Origin: Mycobacterium sp.
GTDB lineage: Bacteria > Actinomycetota > Actinomycetes > Mycobacteriales > Mycobacteriaceae
Reading direction: 5' to 3'
Assembly (NCBI GenBank): GCA_016197405.1
Contig: JACPVR010000016.1
Location: 62,001-126,000, forward strand
Length of the DNA stretch: 64,000 nucleotides
Each line of letters begins with the position of its first letter. Within the stretch, counting starts at the first letter, position 1. Of this stretch, positions 53,268 through 63,488 are shown in pieces. The notes under the pieces are model-generated. The model searched no databases. It saw only the letters and a list, made by a program, of their open reading frames with translations, and was not told where the DNA came from. Made by a program: the position numbers and the translations under genes.

Positions 53268-54175
53268 GCGTACAGCACCTTGTCCAGACCCTCCAGGGCG
53301 TCGTGATAGATCTCGTCGGCATCGAGCCTGCGTAGATCCTCGGCCAGGCAGTCCCGGGTCTCCCGGCGCGCCAGTGGCAGCAGTGCGTCGGGCCTGCCGG
53401 TCCGGCTCAGGGTGGCGGTCACACCCTCCTGTGGCCGGGTCAGCGTGATGGTCTCCGAGGCGCGTTTGAGCTCCACTTTCAGCTCACCCTCCACACGGGT
53501 GACCGGGCCGTCGATCCGGCTGGCCAGCCAGCCGGCCAGAATGTCGAGTGCCGGTTCGGTTTTCAGGCCGGACACCACCGCGGATTGCACCGGCTCGAAG
53601 GGAGCGAGGTCCACCGCCGAGGTCAGCAGAGCGCGCCAGTAGGTGATCCGGCTCCAGGACAGGTCGGTGTCGCCGGCGGTGTACCCGCCGAGGCGCGCCT
53701 TGATCGAGTTGAGCGGATCCTCACCGTTGGTGGCATCGGTGATACGCCGGATCGCCAACTTGCCCAACGGATCTTCGGCGGGCTTCTCCGGCGCCACATC
53801 GGGCCACCAGGCCACGATCGGGGTGTCGGGCAGCAGGAACGGTGTCACCACACTGCTGGAGTGTTTGGCCAGCGGCCCGGAAAGCCGCAGGACCACGACC
53901 TCGCCGGCGCCGGCGTCACCGCCCACCCGGATCTGGGCGTCGAGCCGGGGCTCGGCCGCCAGCCGGTCGGCGGGGCTGACCACGATGACGCGGCACGGGT
54001 GCTCGCGACTGGCGTAGTTGGCGGCCTCGATCGAATCCTCAAGCACCGCTTCGGTATCGGGTGCGATGACCAGGGTCAGCACGCGGCCCATGGTGACCGC
54101 ACCGCCCTCTTCGCGCAGGGCGATGAGCTTCTTGTTGACATCGGTGGTGGTGGTGTCGGGCAGGTCGACGATCAT
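53264..54175 (-). CDS. opcA: Glucose-6-phosphate dehydrogenase assembly protein OpcA
   Basis: The 303-residue OpcA is needed for full G6PDH activity in cyanobacteria and actinobacteria. The family is recognised by [20 protein letters not shown] at the N-terminus, RVLTLVIAP, and the conserved [22 protein letters not shown] 54175 is preferred to 54196 because it begins the conserved N-terminus. It lies 61 nt after zwf and overlaps pgl. Confidence 0.94.
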   Translation of the reverse strand: MIVDLPDTTTTDVNKKLIALREEGGAVTMGRVLTLVIAPDTEAVLEDSIEAANYASREHPCRVIVVSPADRLAAEPRLDAQIRVGGDAGAGEVVVLRLSGPLAKHSSSVVTPFLLPDTPIVAWWPDVAPEKPAEDPLGKLAIRRITDATNGEDPLNSIKARLGGYTAGDTDLSWSRITYWRALLTSAVDLAPFEPVQSAVVSGLKTEPALDILAGWLASRIDGPVTRVEGELKVELKRASETITLTRPQEGVTATLSRTGRPDALLPLARRETRDCLAEDLRRLDADEIYHDALEGLDKVLYA

Positions 54176-54236
54176 ATTTGTTGACTCCTCGCGCACACGC
54201 CCGTCGGCGGTGTCACATCCACTGCGCTAGCGCTGG

Positions 54237-55784
54237 TCACGGTCGCCGCCACTCTCGTCCGTCGCGGCGCAGCATCTCGAATGCCGAGTCCGGACCCCAG
54301 CCGCCTGACTCGTACGGATCGGGTTTGCCGTGTGATGCCCAGTAGTCCAGAGCCGGATCCAGTATCTTCCAAGCCAATTCGACCTCGGCGTTGACCGGGA
54401 AGAGCGACGGCTCACCCAGCAGGACGTCGAGGATCAGCCGCTCGTAGGCCTCCGGGGATTCCTCGGCGAACGCGGCACCGTAGGAGAAGTCCATGTTGAC
54501 GTCACGGACCTCCATCTTGTTACCCGGCACCTTGGAACCGAAGCGCAGCGTGATGCCCTCGTCGGGCTGCACCCGGATCACCAGCGCGTTTTTGCCGAGC
54601 TCCTCGGTCATGGTGGCGTCGAACGGCAGATGCGGCGCCCGCTTGAAGACCAGGGCGATCTCGGTAACCCTGCGGCCCAAGCGTTTACCGGTCCGCAGAT
54701 AGAACGGCACCCCGGCCCAGCGCCGGGTGTCGACGTCGACGGTGATCGCGGCGAACGTCTCGGTGGTCGAGGTCTTCGAGAAGCCCTCCTCGTCGAGCAG
54801 CCCGACGACCTTCTCGCCGCCCTGCCAGCCCGCGGTGTACTGCCCGCGCGCGGTGGTCTTGTCCAGCGGCTCGGCCAGCGTGCTGGCCGAGAGCACCTTG
54901 ATCTTCTCCGCCTGCAATTCGGCGGGGGAGAAGTTCACCGGCTCCTCCATCGCCGTCAGCGCCAGCAGCTGCAGCAGATGGTTCTGGATGACATCGCGGG
55001 CCGCGCCGACACCGTCGTAATAGCCTCCGCGCCCGCCCAATCCGATGTCCTCGGCCATGGTGATCTGCACGCTGTCGACATAATGCGCGTTCCAGATGGG
55101 CTCGAACATCTCGTTGGCGAAGCGCAGCGCCAGCAGGTTCTGGACGGTTTCCTTACCCAGATAGTGGTCGATGCGGAACACCGAGGACTCCGGGAACACG
55201 CTGTTCACCAGCGCGTTGAGTTCCTCGGCGCTGTGCAGGTCATGGCCGAACGGTTTCTCGATGACGACCCGGCTCCAGCAGCCGTCGGGCTTGTTGACCA
55301 GACCGGAGGCCGAGAGCTGCTCGAGCACCTGCGGAAACGCCTTGGGCGGGATCGACAGGTAGAACGCGTGGTTGCCGCCGGTGCCGCGTTCCTCGTCGAG
55401 CTTCTGCAGGGTGCCGGCGAGCCTGCCGAACGCCTCGTCGTCGTCGAAAGCGCCTTGGACGAACCGGAATCCCTCGGCGAGACGATCCCAGACCTCCTGG
55501 CGGAACGGGGTGCGGGCGTGCTGCTTGACGGCGTCGTAGACGACCTTCCCGAAATCCTCGTCGGCCCAATCCCGCCGGGCGAACCCGACCAGCGCGAACT
55601 GCGGAGGCAGCAGACCACGATTGGCCAGGTCGTAGATCGCCGGCATCAGCTTCTTGCGCGCCAGATCGCCGGTGACACCGAAGATCACCACGCTGCACGG
55701 GCCCGCGATGCGGGGCATGCGCTTGTCACGCTTGTCCCGCAGCGGGTTCACCCAGTCATCGGGTGCGCCGGTGCAATCGGTCAT
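54237..55784 (-). CDS. zwf: Glucose-6-phosphate 1-dehydrogenase
   Basis: It oxidises glucose 6-phosphate with NADP. The 515 residues have the nucleotide-binding [19 protein letters not shown] near the N-terminus and the active-site [22 protein letters not shown] 55784 overlaps the tal stop (ATGA), so the pair is coupled; longer in-frame extensions run through tal and are not real. Confidence 0.97.
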   Translation of the reverse strand: MTDCTGAPDDWVNPLRDKRDKRMPRIAGPCSVVIFGVTGDLARKKLMPAIYDLANRGLLPPQFALVGFARRDWADEDFGKVVYDAVKQHARTPFRQEVWDRLAEGFRFVQGAFDDDEAFGRLAGTLQKLDEERGTGGNHAFYLSIPPKAFPQVLEQLSASGLVNKPDGCWSRVVIEKPFGHDLHSAEELNALVNSVFPESSVFRIDHYLGKETVQNLLALRFANEMFEPIWNAHYVDSVQITMAEDIGLGGRGGYYDGVGAARDVIQNHLLQLLALTAMEEPVNFSPAELQAEKIKVLSASTLAEPLDKTTARGQYTAGWQGGEKVVGLLDEEGFSKTSTTETFAAITVDVDTRRWAGVPFYLRTGKRLGRRVTEIALVFKRAPHLPFDATMTEELGKNALVIRVQPDEGITLRFGSKVPGNKMEVRDVNMDFSYGAAFAEESPEAYERLILDVLLGEPSLFPVNAEVELAWKILDPALDYWASHGKPDPYESGGWGPDSAFEMLRRDGREWRRP

Positions 55785-56899
55785 TTCTTCGCAGCGTCGA
55801 GTTGACCTTGGGTTGCATCGAGCAGTTCCTGCCAGGATTTCTCGAACTTCTCCACGCCCTCTTCCTCGAGAACCTTGAACACATCGGGCAGGTCGATACC
55901 GATGGTGGACAGCTTGTCGAAGATGATCTGCGCGGGTTCGGCGGTGCCCGAGACGGTGTCGCCGGTGACGACGCCGTGATCGGCGACGGCCTCCAGCGTC
56001 TTCTCCGGCATGGTGTTGACGGTGTTGGCGGCGACGAGTTCGGTGACATAGAGCGTGTCGGAGTAATCGGGGTTCTTGACCCCGGTCGACGCCCACAACG
56101 GTCGCTGCACGCGGGCGCCCGCGGCGGCCAGTTCCTGGAACTGGGCGCCACCTTCGAAGACTTCCTGGTAGGCCGCGTACGCCAGCCGCGCGTTGGCGAC
56201 CCCGGCCAGGCCGCGGGTGTCCAGCGCCTCGGCGGTGCCGATCTTCTCCAGCCGGGCATCGATCTCGGTGTCCACCCGGGACACGAAGAACGAGGCCACC
56301 GAGTGGATCTTGGACAGGTCGTGGCCGGCTTCCTTGGCCTTCTGCAGACCCTCCAGGTAGGCGTCCATGACGGCCCGGTGCCGTTCCACCGAGAAGATCA
56401 GCGTCACGTTGACAGAGATGCCCTCGGCGATCACCGCGGTGATCGCGGGCAGACCCGCCAGCGTAGCCGGGATCTTGATCAGCAGGTTGGGCCGGTCGAC
56501 GATCTTCCACAGTTCGATGGCCTGCAGGATCGTCTTGTCGGTGTCATGCGCCAGCCGCGGGTCGACCTCGATGGAGACCCGGCCGTCGACACCGTCGGAG
56601 CGCTCGTAGACCTTGGCGAACAGATCGCAGGCGTTGCGGACGTCGTCGGTGGTGACGGTGCGGATGGTGGCGTCGACATCGGCACCGCGTTCGGCCAGCT
56701 CGGAGACCTGGGCGTCGTAGGCGTCACCCTTGGACAGCGCCGCCTGGAAGATCGACGGGTTGGTGGTCACACCCACGACGCTGCGGGTGTCGATGAGGTT
56801 CTGCAGGTTGCCGGTCTGCAGGCGCTCGCGGGACAGGTCGTCGAGCCATACGGAGACGCCGGCGGCGCTGAGGGCCGCCAGGTTCGGATTCTGGGTCAT
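55781..56899 (-). CDS. tal: Transaldolase
   Basis: It transfers dihydroxyacetone units in the non-oxidative pentose phosphate pathway. The 372 residues match the longer actinobacterial TalAB type: [50 protein letters not shown] with the Schiff-base Lys, and [20 protein letters not shown]. It lies 35 nt after tkt and overlaps zwf. Confidence 0.97.
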   Translation of the reverse strand: MTQNPNLAALSAAGVSVWLDDLSRERLQTGNLQNLIDTRSVVGVTTNPSIFQAALSKGDAYDAQVSELAERGADVDATIRTVTTDDVRNACDLFAKVYERSDGVDGRVSIEVDPRLAHDTDKTILQAIELWKIVDRPNLLIKIPATLAGLPAITAVIAEGISVNVTLIFSVERHRAVMDAYLEGLQKAKEAGHDLSKIHSVASFFVSRVDTEIDARLEKIGTAEALDTRGLAGVANARLAYAAYQEVFEGGAQFQELAAAGARVQRPLWASTGVKNPDYSDTLYVTELVAANTVNTMPEKTLEAVADHGVVTGDTVSGTAEPAQIIFDKLSTIGIDLPDVFKVLEEEGVEKFEKSWQELLDATQGQLDAAKK

Positions 56900-56934
56900 T
56901 GCGTGCCCTTTTCAGTAGTTGAGGCAGTGAGTTG

Positions 56935-59028
56935 TCAGTTGTCCAATGTGCGTTCCGCGGCGGCCACGACGGCTTCCGCGGTGAAACCGAATTCGCGGAA
57001 CAGTGTCTTGTCGTCGGCGGATTCCCCGTAGTGCTCGATGGAGATAATCTCGCCGGTGTCGCCGACCAGCTTGTGCCAGGACTGTGCGACGCCGGCCTCG
57101 ACGGCCACCCGGGCCGAGACGTCCGGCGGCAGCACCGAGTCCCGGTACTCCTTGGGCTGAGACTCGAACCATTCGACGCACGGCATCGACACCACGTAGG
57201 CGTTGATCTCCTTGTCCGCCAGCAATTTCTTCGCCTCCACAGCCAACTGCAGTTCGGACCCGGTGGCGATGATGATCACGTCGGCGTCATCGGCCGGGTT
57301 ACCCCCGCCGAGGACGTAACCGCCCTTGGCGACCCCGTCGGCATCGGTGCCCTCCATCACTGGGATGCCCTGTCGGGTCAGGATGAAACCGACCGGGCCG
57401 CTGCCGTTGCCGCGGGCGATGATGCTGCGCCACGCGTAGGCCGTCTCGTTGGGGTCACCGGGGCGCACCACCGACAGGTTGGGAATGGCGCGCAGCGCCG
57501 AGAGGTGCTCGATCGGCTGATGGGTGGGGCCGTCCTCGCCCAGGCCGATGGAGTCGTGCGTCCAGATGTAGATGGTGTCGATGTCCATCAACGACGCCAG
57601 CCGGACCGCGGGCCGCATGTAATCGGAGAACTGCAGGAAGGTGCCGCCGAAGGCGCGGGTCGGCCCGTGCAGCACGATGCCGGACAGGATCGAGCCCATC
57701 GCATGCTCACGGATACCGAAGTGCAGCACCCGGCCATACCAGTCGGCGGTGAAATCGGAGGTGGAGATCGACGGCGGGCCGAAGGACTTCACACCCTTGA
57801 TGGTGGTGTTGTTGCTGCCCGCGAGATCGGCTGAGCCGCCCCACAATTCGGGCAGCTTCGGCGCGACGTCGTTGAGCACCTGGCCGAACGCCGCCCGGGT
57901 GGCCACGGCCTTGGAACCCGGCTCCCAGTAGGTGATGTCGGCGTCCCAGCCCTCGGGCAGTTCCCCGGCAGTGAGCCGGTCCAGCAGCTTCTTGCGCTCC
58001 GGTTCACGCTGCGCCCACGCGTCGAAATCGCTCTGCCATTTCTCGTGCGCCTCACGACCGCGGTCGACGAGCTTGCGGGTGTGCGCGATGACCTCGTCGC
58101 GCACCTCGAAGGTCTTCTCAGGGTCGAAACCGAGGATCTTCTTGGTGGCGGCGACCTCCTCGTCGCCGAGCGCGGAACCGTGCACACCGCCGGTGTTCAT
58201 CTTGGTCGGTGCCGGATAGCCGATGATGGTGCGCACCGAGATGAACGACGGCTTGTCGGTGACGGCCTTTGCGGCCGCGATGGCTTCTTCGATCCCGACG
58301 ACGTTCTCGCCGCCCTCGACCTCCTGGACGTGCCAGCCGTAGGCGCGGTAGCGCGCGGGCACATCCTCCGACAGCGCGATGTCGGTGTCGTGCTCGATGG
58401 AGATCTGGTTGTGGTCGTAGAACACGATGAGGTTGCCCAGCTGCTGGGTGCCGGCCAGCGAGCTCGCCTCGCTGGTGACACCTTCCTCGATGTCACCGTC
58501 GGAGGCGATGACGTAGATGAAGTGGTCGAACGGGCTGGTGCCTGGAGCGGCATCGGGATCGAACAGGCCGCGCTCGTAGCGGGCGGCCATCGCCATCCCG
58601 ACCGAGCTGGCCAGACCCTGGCCCAGTGGGCCGGTGGTGATCTCGACACCCTTGGTGTGCCGGAACTCCGGGTGACCCGGGGTCTTGGACTTCCAGGTGC
58701 GCAACGCCTCGATATCCTCGAGTTCGAGGCCGAAACCGCCCAGGTACAGCTGGATGTAGAGCGTGAGGCTGGAATGTCCGCAGGACAGGATGAACCGGTC
58801 GCGTCCCAGCCAGTGCACATCGCTGGGGTCGTGCGTCATCTGGCGCTGGAACAGCGTGTAGGCCAGCGGCGCCAGGCTCATCGCGGTACCGGGATGGCCG
58901 TTGCCGACCTTCTGCACGGCGTCGGCCGCCAGCACCCGGACGGTGTCGACCGCCAGCGAGTCGAGATCCGACCAGTCGTCGGGATGATGTGGCTGGGTGA
59001 GGGTGGCGATCTCTTCAACCGTGGTCAC
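56935..59028 (-). CDS. tkt: Transketolase
   Basis: The 697-residue thiamine-diphosphate enzyme moves two-carbon units. Conserved blocks: [35 protein letters not shown], the ThDP motif [18 protein letters not shown]...[28 protein letters not shown] 59028 with TAGGAG 8 nt upstream. First gene of the tkt-tal-zwf-opcA-pgl operon, divergent from ctaB. Confidence 0.97.
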   Translation of the reverse strand: MTTVEEIATLTQPHHPDDWSDLDSLAVDTVRVLAADAVQKVGNGHPGTAMSLAPLAYTLFQRQMTHDPSDVHWLGRDRFILSCGHSSLTLYIQLYLGGFGLELEDIEALRTWKSKTPGHPEFRHTKGVEITTGPLGQGLASSVGMAMAARYERGLFDPDAAPGTSPFDHFIYVIASDGDIEEGVTSEASSLAGTQQLGNLIVFYDHNQISIEHDTDIALSEDVPARYRAYGWHVQEVEGGENVVGIEEAIAAAKAVTDKPSFISVRTIIGYPAPTKMNTGGVHGSALGDEEVAATKKILGFDPEKTFEVRDEVIAHTRKLVDRGREAHEKWQSDFDAWAQREPERKKLLDRLTAGELPEGWDADITYWEPGSKAVATRAAFGQVLNDVAPKLPELWGGSADLAGSNNTTIKGVKSFGPPSISTSDFTADWYGRVLHFGIREHAMGSILSGIVLHGPTRAFGGTFLQFSDYMRPAVRLASLMDIDTIYIWTHDSIGLGEDGPTHQPIEHLSALRAIPNLSVVRPGDPNETAYAWRSIIARGNGSGPVGFILTRQGIPVMEGTDADGVAKGGYVLGGGNPADDADVIIIATGSELQLAVEAKKLLADKEINAYVVSMPCVEWFESQPKEYRDSVLPPDVSARVAVEAGVAQSWHKLVGDTGEIISIEHYGESADDKTLFREFGFTAEAVVAAAERTLDN

Positions 59029-59080
59029 AAGCGAACTCCTACGTGTACGAGCATGTGAAAGGGGTAGCGCGCTTCAGCCA

Positions 59081-59086
59081 ACCCTA
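59081..59086 (-). promoter_or_regulatory. -10 hexamer of the pentose phosphate operon
   Basis: TAGGGT on the minus strand would start transcription near 59074, leaving a ~45-nt leader with TAGGAG before the tkt GTG. Confidence 0.5.
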
Positions 59087-59160
59087 GTGTCCCCGCCTGG
59101 GTGGGCGCAGGCCGCACCGGCGGAATTCAACCCGCGGTAACGCCCGGGTATCCGTTCGGT

Positions 59161-59179
59161 CTACCATCGTCTGTAGTAG
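59161..59179 (+). promoter_or_regulatory. Dyad CTAC-N11-GTAG upstream of ctaB
   Basis: A 19-bp imperfect dyad with matching CTAC/GTAG ends (6 of 9 pairs). Read on the minus strand it begins CTACTACA. It overlaps a possible -10 (TACCAT, 59162-59167). The half-sites resemble those of BlaI/MecI-family operators, and a related dyad precedes ctaA at 63458-63472. Confidence 0.4.
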
Positions 59180-59226
59180 AAGCTGTGCGCTGCCGCGACC
59201 GTCGCGATCCTTGAGGAGTTACCTGC

Positions 59227-60144
59227 GTGAGCATTCGCGAGCGCGTCGCGCCAAGTCGAATACGCACCGCGCTGCTGGCTTATCTGGCATTGACCAAGCC
59301 GCGCGTGATCGAACTGTTGCTGGTCACGGCCATTCCGGCGATGTTGCTGGCCGAGCGTGGCGTGGTCAATCCACTGCTGATCCTCAACACCTTGGTGGGC
59401 GGCATGCTGGCCGCCGCGGGCGCCAACACCCTCAACTGTGTGGCCGACGCCGATATCGACAAGGTGATGAAACGCACGGCGCTGCGGCCGCTGGCCCGCG
59501 CGACGGTGCCGACCCGGCACGCGCTGATATTCGGTCTGGCGCTCTCGGTCGGATCGTTCTTCTGGTTGTGGTGGACGACCAACCTGCTGTCCGGTCTGTT
59601 GGCCGTCGCGACCATCGCCTTCTACGTCTTCGTCTACACGCTGCTGCTCAAACGGCGGACCTCGCAGAACGTCGTGTGGGGCGGTGCGGCCGGTTGTATG
59701 CCGGTGATGATCGCCTGGTCCTCGGTCACCGGGACCATCGGCTGGCCCGCGCTGGTGATGTTCCTGATCATCTTCTTCTGGACGCCGCCGCACACCTGGG
59801 CGCTGGCGATGCGCTACAAGGACGATTACAAGGCGGCTGGTGTGCCGATGCTGCCCGCGGTGGCCACCGAGGAGCAGGTGACCCGCCAGATCGTCATCTA
59901 CACCTGGCTGACGGTGCTGGCGACCGTGGCCCTGGCACCGGCGGCGGGCTGGCTCTACGCCGCCGTCGCGCTGGTGGCCGGCGTCTGGTTCCTGGTGATG
60001 GCACACCAGCTGTATGCCGGTGTGCGGCGCGGCGAGCCGGTCAAACCGCTGCGACTGTTCCTGCAGTCCAACAACTATCTGGCCGTGGTGTTCTGCGCGC
60101 TGGCGTTGGACTCGGCGTTCGCGCTGCCCACGCTGCTGCACTGA
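59227..60144 (+). CDS. ctaB: Protoheme IX farnesyltransferase (heme O synthase)
   Basis: It adds the farnesyl group to heme B, giving heme O for the aa3 oxidase. The 305-residue UbiA-family membrane protein has about nine helices and both Asp-rich motifs: [20 protein letters not shown] and the later [19 protein letters not shown] 59227 follows TTGAGGAGTTACCTGC. Divergent from tkt. Confidence 0.96.
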   Translation: MSIRERVAPSRIRTALLAYLALTKPRVIELLLVTAIPAMLLAERGVVNPLLILNTLVGGMLAAAGANTLNCVADADIDKVMKRTALRPLARATVPTRHALIFGLALSVGSFFWLWWTTNLLSGLLAVATIAFYVFVYTLLLKRRTSQNVVWGGAAGCMPVMIAWSSVTGTIGWPALVMFLIIFFWTPPHTWALAMRYKDDYKAAGVPMLPAVATEEQVTRQIVIYTWLTVLATVALAPAAGWLYAAVALVAGVWFLVMAHQLYAGVRRGEPVKPLRLFLQSNNYLAVVFCALALDSAFALPTLLH

Positions 60145-60150
60145 CCGGGC

Positions 60151-60558
60151 TCACTCCCAGCTGCCGCGCCGACCCTGTTTGGTCTGGCCGCGCCGCTTCT
60201 TCTCGGCGATGCGCCGTTCGTTGGATCCCCGGCTGGGCTTGGTCGGCCTGCGGTCCGGTGACGGCGGGGCCGCGGCGTCGCGCAGCAGGGCCGCCAGACG
60301 TTCCCGGGCGGCCTTGCGGTTCTGCAGCTGCGTGCGATGCTCGCTGGCCGCGATGGTGAGCACACCGTCGACCAGACGATTGCGCAGCCGGTGCAGCAGC
60401 CGTGGCCGCAACCACTCCGGCAGCGAGCGCGACCGGGCGATGTCATAGGACAGTTCGACGCGGCTGTCGGCGGTGTTGACGCCCTGCCCGCCGGGCCCGG
60501 AGGAGCGCGAGAAGCGTTCCCGCAGATCGGCCCCGGGCACGACAAAGGCCCATGTCAC
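60151..60558 (-). CDS. arfB: Ribosome-rescue peptidyl-tRNA hydrolase ArfB
   Basis: The 135-residue release-factor-like protein hydrolyses peptidyl-tRNA on stalled ribosomes. It has the catalytic GGQ in SSGPGGQGVNTADSRVEL and the basic C-terminal tail (RRPTKPSRGSNERRIAEKK...) that enters the mRNA channel, as in E. coli YaeJ. GTG 60558 (VTWAFVVPG) is inferred from the family length; longer frames run into qor. It converges on ctaB with 6 bp between stops. Confidence 0.9.
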   Translation of the reverse strand: MTWAFVVPGADLRERFSRSSGPGGQGVNTADSRVELSYDIARSRSLPEWLRPRLLHRLRNRLVDGVLTIAASEHRTQLQNRKAARERLAALLRDAAAPPSPDRRPTKPSRGSNERRIAEKKRRGQTKQGRRGSWE

Positions 60559-60587
60559 GACGAGATCCTCGGCCACGGGATAACCGG

Positions 60588-61562
60588 CTAGGGGACCAGG
60601 ACGATCGATCCGACGGTCTTGCGGCCCTCCAGGTCGCGGTGCGCCTGCTCGGCGTCGGCGAGCCGGTAGCGTTCGCTGACGGTGATGGTTATCGCCCCGG
60701 TGGAGATGGCGTCCATCAGCTCGCCGGCCCGCCAGCCGAACTCGTCGGCGGTGCGGGTGTAGTGACCCAGGTTGGGCCGGGTCAGGAAGACCGACCCCGC
60801 GGCGTTGAGACGCTGCGGATCCACCGGCGGCACCGGTCCGCTGGCGGCGCCGAACAGGGCCAGGGTGCCGCGTACCGCGAGGCTGGCCAGGCTGGCGTCG
60901 AAGGTGCTGCGGCCGACACCGTCGTAGACCGCGGCGACCCCGCGGCCGTCGGTCAGGTCCCGGATGCGCGCCCCGAACTCCTCGGGGTCCTCGGGGTAGT
61001 CGAGGACTTCGATGGCACCCGCGGCCCGGGACAGTTCGGCCTTCTCCGGTGTCGACACCGTGGTGATGACCCGAACCGCCATGCTGGTCGCCCACTGCGT
61101 CAGGATCAGGCCCACACCGCCGGCACCGGCATGCACCAGCACGGTGTCACCCTGTTGCACCGGGTAGGTCGACTTGATCAGGTAGTGCGCCGTCATACCC
61201 TTCAGCAGCGCCGAGGCCACCGCATCCGAGGGCACCGACTCCGGGACGTAGGCGACGAAATCAGCCGGTGCCAGACAGTATTCGGCGTAGGCGCCGAGCG
61301 CCTTGTCGGTGACCACCCGGTCGCCGACATTGAGCGCCACCACATCGTCGCCGACGGCGGCCACCGTGCCGCACACCTCGGAGCCGACGATGAAGGGCAG
61401 GTCCCGCGGATACAGGCCGGACCGGAAGTAGGTGTCGATGAAGTTCACGCCGATGGCGTCGGCTTTGATCAGCACCTGCCCGCGACCGGGAACGGGCTGC
61501 GGGCGTTCGACATAGGTCAGGACTTCGGGACCGCCGGTTTCGGCGACTTCGATGGCGTACAT
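60588..61562 (-). CDS. qor: Zinc-independent quinone oxidoreductase, MDR family
   Basis: The 324-residue medium-chain dehydrogenase/reductase has GROES-like residues 1-~120 (VGVNFIDTYFRSGLYPRDLP, GSEVCGTVAAVGDDV) and a Rossmann domain with VLVHAGAGGVGLILTQWA and LASLAVRGTLALFGAASGP. It reduces quinones with NADPH in relatives. ATG 61562 (MYAIEVAETGG) matches the usual N-terminus; ATG 61571, three codons upstream, is equally possible. It is Rv1454c by position and diverges from the ATP-grasp gene. Confidence 0.93.
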   Translation of the reverse strand: MYAIEVAETGGPEVLTYVERPQPVPGRGQVLIKADAIGVNFIDTYFRSGLYPRDLPFIVGSEVCGTVAAVGDDVVALNVGDRVVTDKALGAYAEYCLAPADFVAYVPESVPSDAVASALLKGMTAHYLIKSTYPVQQGDTVLVHAGAGGVGLILTQWATSMAVRVITTVSTPEKAELSRAAGAIEVLDYPEDPEEFGARIRDLTDGRGVAAVYDGVGRSTFDASLASLAVRGTLALFGAASGPVPPVDPQRLNAAGSVFLTRPNLGHYTRTADEFGWRAGELMDAISTGAITITVSERYRLADAEQAHRDLEGRKTVGSIVLVP

Positions 61563-61581
61563 GTCCACCATCTTGCTTGAG

Positions 61582-61587
61582 TAGCAT
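61582..61587 (+). promoter_or_regulatory. -10 hexamer upstream of ATP-grasp gene
   Basis: TAGCAT lies 7 nt before a GTG (61595) that opens a four-codon ORF (GTG ATG TCC GCA TGA). The TGA overlaps the ATG of the ATP-grasp gene at 61606, so a leaderless mini-ORF would be coupled to it. Confidence 0.45.
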
Positions 61588-61605
61588 CCAGTCGGTGATG
61601 TCCGC

Positions 61606-62544
61606 ATGAAGTTGGCCCGCCCTGACATCTTCCACCCGCGCATCGTGCTGGCGGGTTGCCCGAAACTCGTCGAGGGCGACGGTGACGACGACGGGCTGGT
61701 CGAAGCCCTGCGGGCCCGTGGGCTGCATGCCCGCTGGCTGTCCTGGGACGACCCGGAAACGTTGTCCGCCGATCTGGTGATCCTGCGCGCCACCTGGGAC
61801 TACATCGAGCGGCTCGACGAATTCCTGGCGTGGACCAGGACGGTGCGCAACCTGCTCAACCCGCCCGCGGTGGTCGAATGGAACACCGACAAACGCTATC
61901 TGCACGATCTCGCGGTCGCCGGCGTACCGATCATCGACAGCGAGTTCTTCGCGCCCAACGAGATCGTGCACATGCCGAGCGGCGAAGTGGTGGTCAAGCC
62001 CGCGGTGGGTGCGGGATCGGTTGGGGCGCAGCGCTTCACCGATCACTGCATGGCGCGCGATCACGCCGCCCGGCTGCAGGAGGACGGCTCGACGGTGCTG
62101 GTGCAGCCCTACGACCCGCGGGTGGCCGACGGTGAGACCGCGCTGGTGTTCCTGGGCGGGCAGCGTTCGCACGCGTTCACCAAGGGCCCGATCCTGACGG
62201 CACCGGGGCAACGGCCGGACTTCGACGACTCCGGGACCTTCGCCACCGAATCGCTGAAACCGGCCGATCCAGACGTCGAGTTGTGGGATGTCGGCTACGG
62301 CGCGCTGGCGGCAGCGGCGGGCCATCTCGACGTCGACCCGACCGAGCTGTTGTACGCCCGCGTCGATCTCATCGGTGACCGGCACGATCCGCGATTGCTC
62401 GAACTGGAGCTGGTGGAACCCTCGCTGGGCTGGCGGCAACTCGACAGGCAATCGCGCGGCGACGCCCAGCGCCGGTTCGCGGTCTGCGTGGAATCAGCCC
62501 TGCAGCGTCTCGGGCTCGGCCCGCTGTCGCATCGACGCCCATAG
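61606..62544 (+). CDS. ATP-grasp domain protein, Rv1455-type
   Basis: The 312-residue protein has ATP-grasp features of the RimK/glutathione-synthetase group: WNTDKRYLHDLAVAGVPII, the ATP-binding EVVVKPAVGAGSVGAQRF, VLVQPYDPRVADGETALV, and the metal-binding end LLELELVEPSLGW. It should ligate a carboxylate to an amine or thiol, but the substrate is unknown. Divergent from qor. Its 3' end overlaps the ctaA 3' end by 51 bp on the opposite strand. Confidence 0.85.
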   Translation: MKLARPDIFHPRIVLAGCPKLVEGDGDDDGLVEALRARGLHARWLSWDDPETLSADLVILRATWDYIERLDEFLAWTRTVRNLLNPPAVVEWNTDKRYLHDLAVAGVPIIDSEFFAPNEIVHMPSGEVVVKPAVGAGSVGAQRFTDHCMARDHAARLQEDGSTVLVQPYDPRVADGETALVFLGGQRSHAFTKGPILTAPGQRPDFDDSGTFATESLKPADPDVELWDVGYGALAAAAGHLDVDPTELLYARVDLIGDRHDPRLLELELVEPSLGWRQLDRQSRGDAQRRFAVCVESALQRLGLGPLSHRRP

Positions 62545-63435
62545 GGCGGCGGTGGCCGCGGTGCAGATCGCCGCGCCGGCGACATGCACGGCGACCAGGA
62601 CGGCGGGTACGCCGGTGAAGTACTGCACGACGCCCACCAGGCCCTGCGCGCACGCCACCGCGACGAGCACCAGCAGGCGTTTGCGCACCGCCGCGGGCGC
62701 GTGCACCGCGACCAGACCGCACCCCAGGCCCACCAGCAGGGCCAGGTAGATCTGCAGCAGTGACGAGTGCGCGTGCACCAGGGTGGGGATGTCGATCTGC
62801 AGCCGGGCCACCGGCCGCTGCACGCTCTTGTCGCCGGCGTGCGGTCCGGCCCCGGTGACCATGGTGCCGGTGATCAGCACCGCGGCCAGGGTGGCGGCGG
62901 ACAGCACGGTCAGCCCCCGCAGCGCCCTGGGCACCACGGTGCGCGGCACACCGTCGTCGGGCTCGCCGATCTTGACGTAGAGCAGCACCGAGAGCCACAC
63001 CATCGTCATCGACGCCAGCAGGTGGATGGCCACCGTCCACCACAGCAGACCGGTGAGCACCGTGATACCGCCCATGATGGCCTGGGCCACCGTGGAGGCC
63101 GGCATCAGCCAGGCGTAGACGAGTACTTCGCGGCGGCGCCGGGCGCGCAGCACGGCCAGCACCGCAGCCGCCGCGGTGAGCACCACCGCGAAGGTGATCA
63201 TCCGGTTGCCGAATTCGACGGCCTGGTGGATACCTGCGACCTCGGCGTGCGGGACGGGTGTGAAGCTGCCCGGGAAGCACTGCGGCCAGGTGGGGCAGCC
63301 CAGGCCCGACGCGGTGACACGGACGATGGCGCCGGTGACGGCGATACCGCCCTGGGTCAGGATGACGCACAACGCGATGAGGCGTTGCACGCGCAGGCTG
63401 GGATCGGGCAGCAGGTCGACCAGCCGGCGGAACAC
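62494..63435 (-). CDS. ctaA: Heme A synthase (Cox15 type)
   Basis: It oxidises the C8 methyl of heme O to heme A for cytochrome c oxidase. The 313-residue membrane protein has eight helices with the motifs GGIAVTGAIVRVTASGLGCP and TWPQCFPGS (paired cysteines of the first loop), HQAVEFGNRMI with a heme-ligand His, and HLLASMTMVW. GTG 63435 is supported by TAGGCT 6 nt upstream. Works after ctaB. Rv1456c by position. Confidence 0.95.
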   Translation of the reverse strand: MFRRLVDLLPDPSLRVQRLIALCVILTQGGIAVTGAIVRVTASGLGCPTWPQCFPGSFTPVPHAEVAGIHQAVEFGNRMITFAVVLTAAAAVLAVLRARRRREVLVYAWLMPASTVAQAIMGGITVLTGLLWWTVAIHLLASMTMVWLSVLLYVKIGEPDDGVPRTVVPRALRGLTVLSAATLAAVLITGTMVTGAGPHAGDKSVQRPVARLQIDIPTLVHAHSSLLQIYLALLVGLGCGLVAVHAPAAVRKRLLVLVAVACAQGLVGVVQYFTGVPAVLVAVHVAGAAICTAATAALWASMRQRAEPETLQG

Positions 63436-63441
63436 GGCCCC

Positions 63442-63447
63442 AGCCTA
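63442..63447 (-). promoter_or_regulatory. -10 hexamer of leaderless ctaA
   Basis: TAGGCT on the minus strand is followed by 6 nt and the GTG at 63435; no ribosome binding site is present. Confidence 0.55.
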
Positions 63448-63457
63448 GATGACGGCA

Positions 63458-63472
63458 ACTACAGGTCGTAGT
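63458..63472 (-). promoter_or_regulatory. Dyad ACTAC-N5-GTAGT upstream of ctaA
   Basis: A perfect 5-bp-arm dyad lies 10 bp upstream of the ctaA -10, where it would cover the -35 region. Minus-strand reading TACTACGACCTGTAGTT resembles a BlaI-type operator (TACTACA...TGTAGTA) and recalls the dyad before ctaB. Confidence 0.45.
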
Positions 63473-63488
63473 ACGTGGTGGTGGGTGA

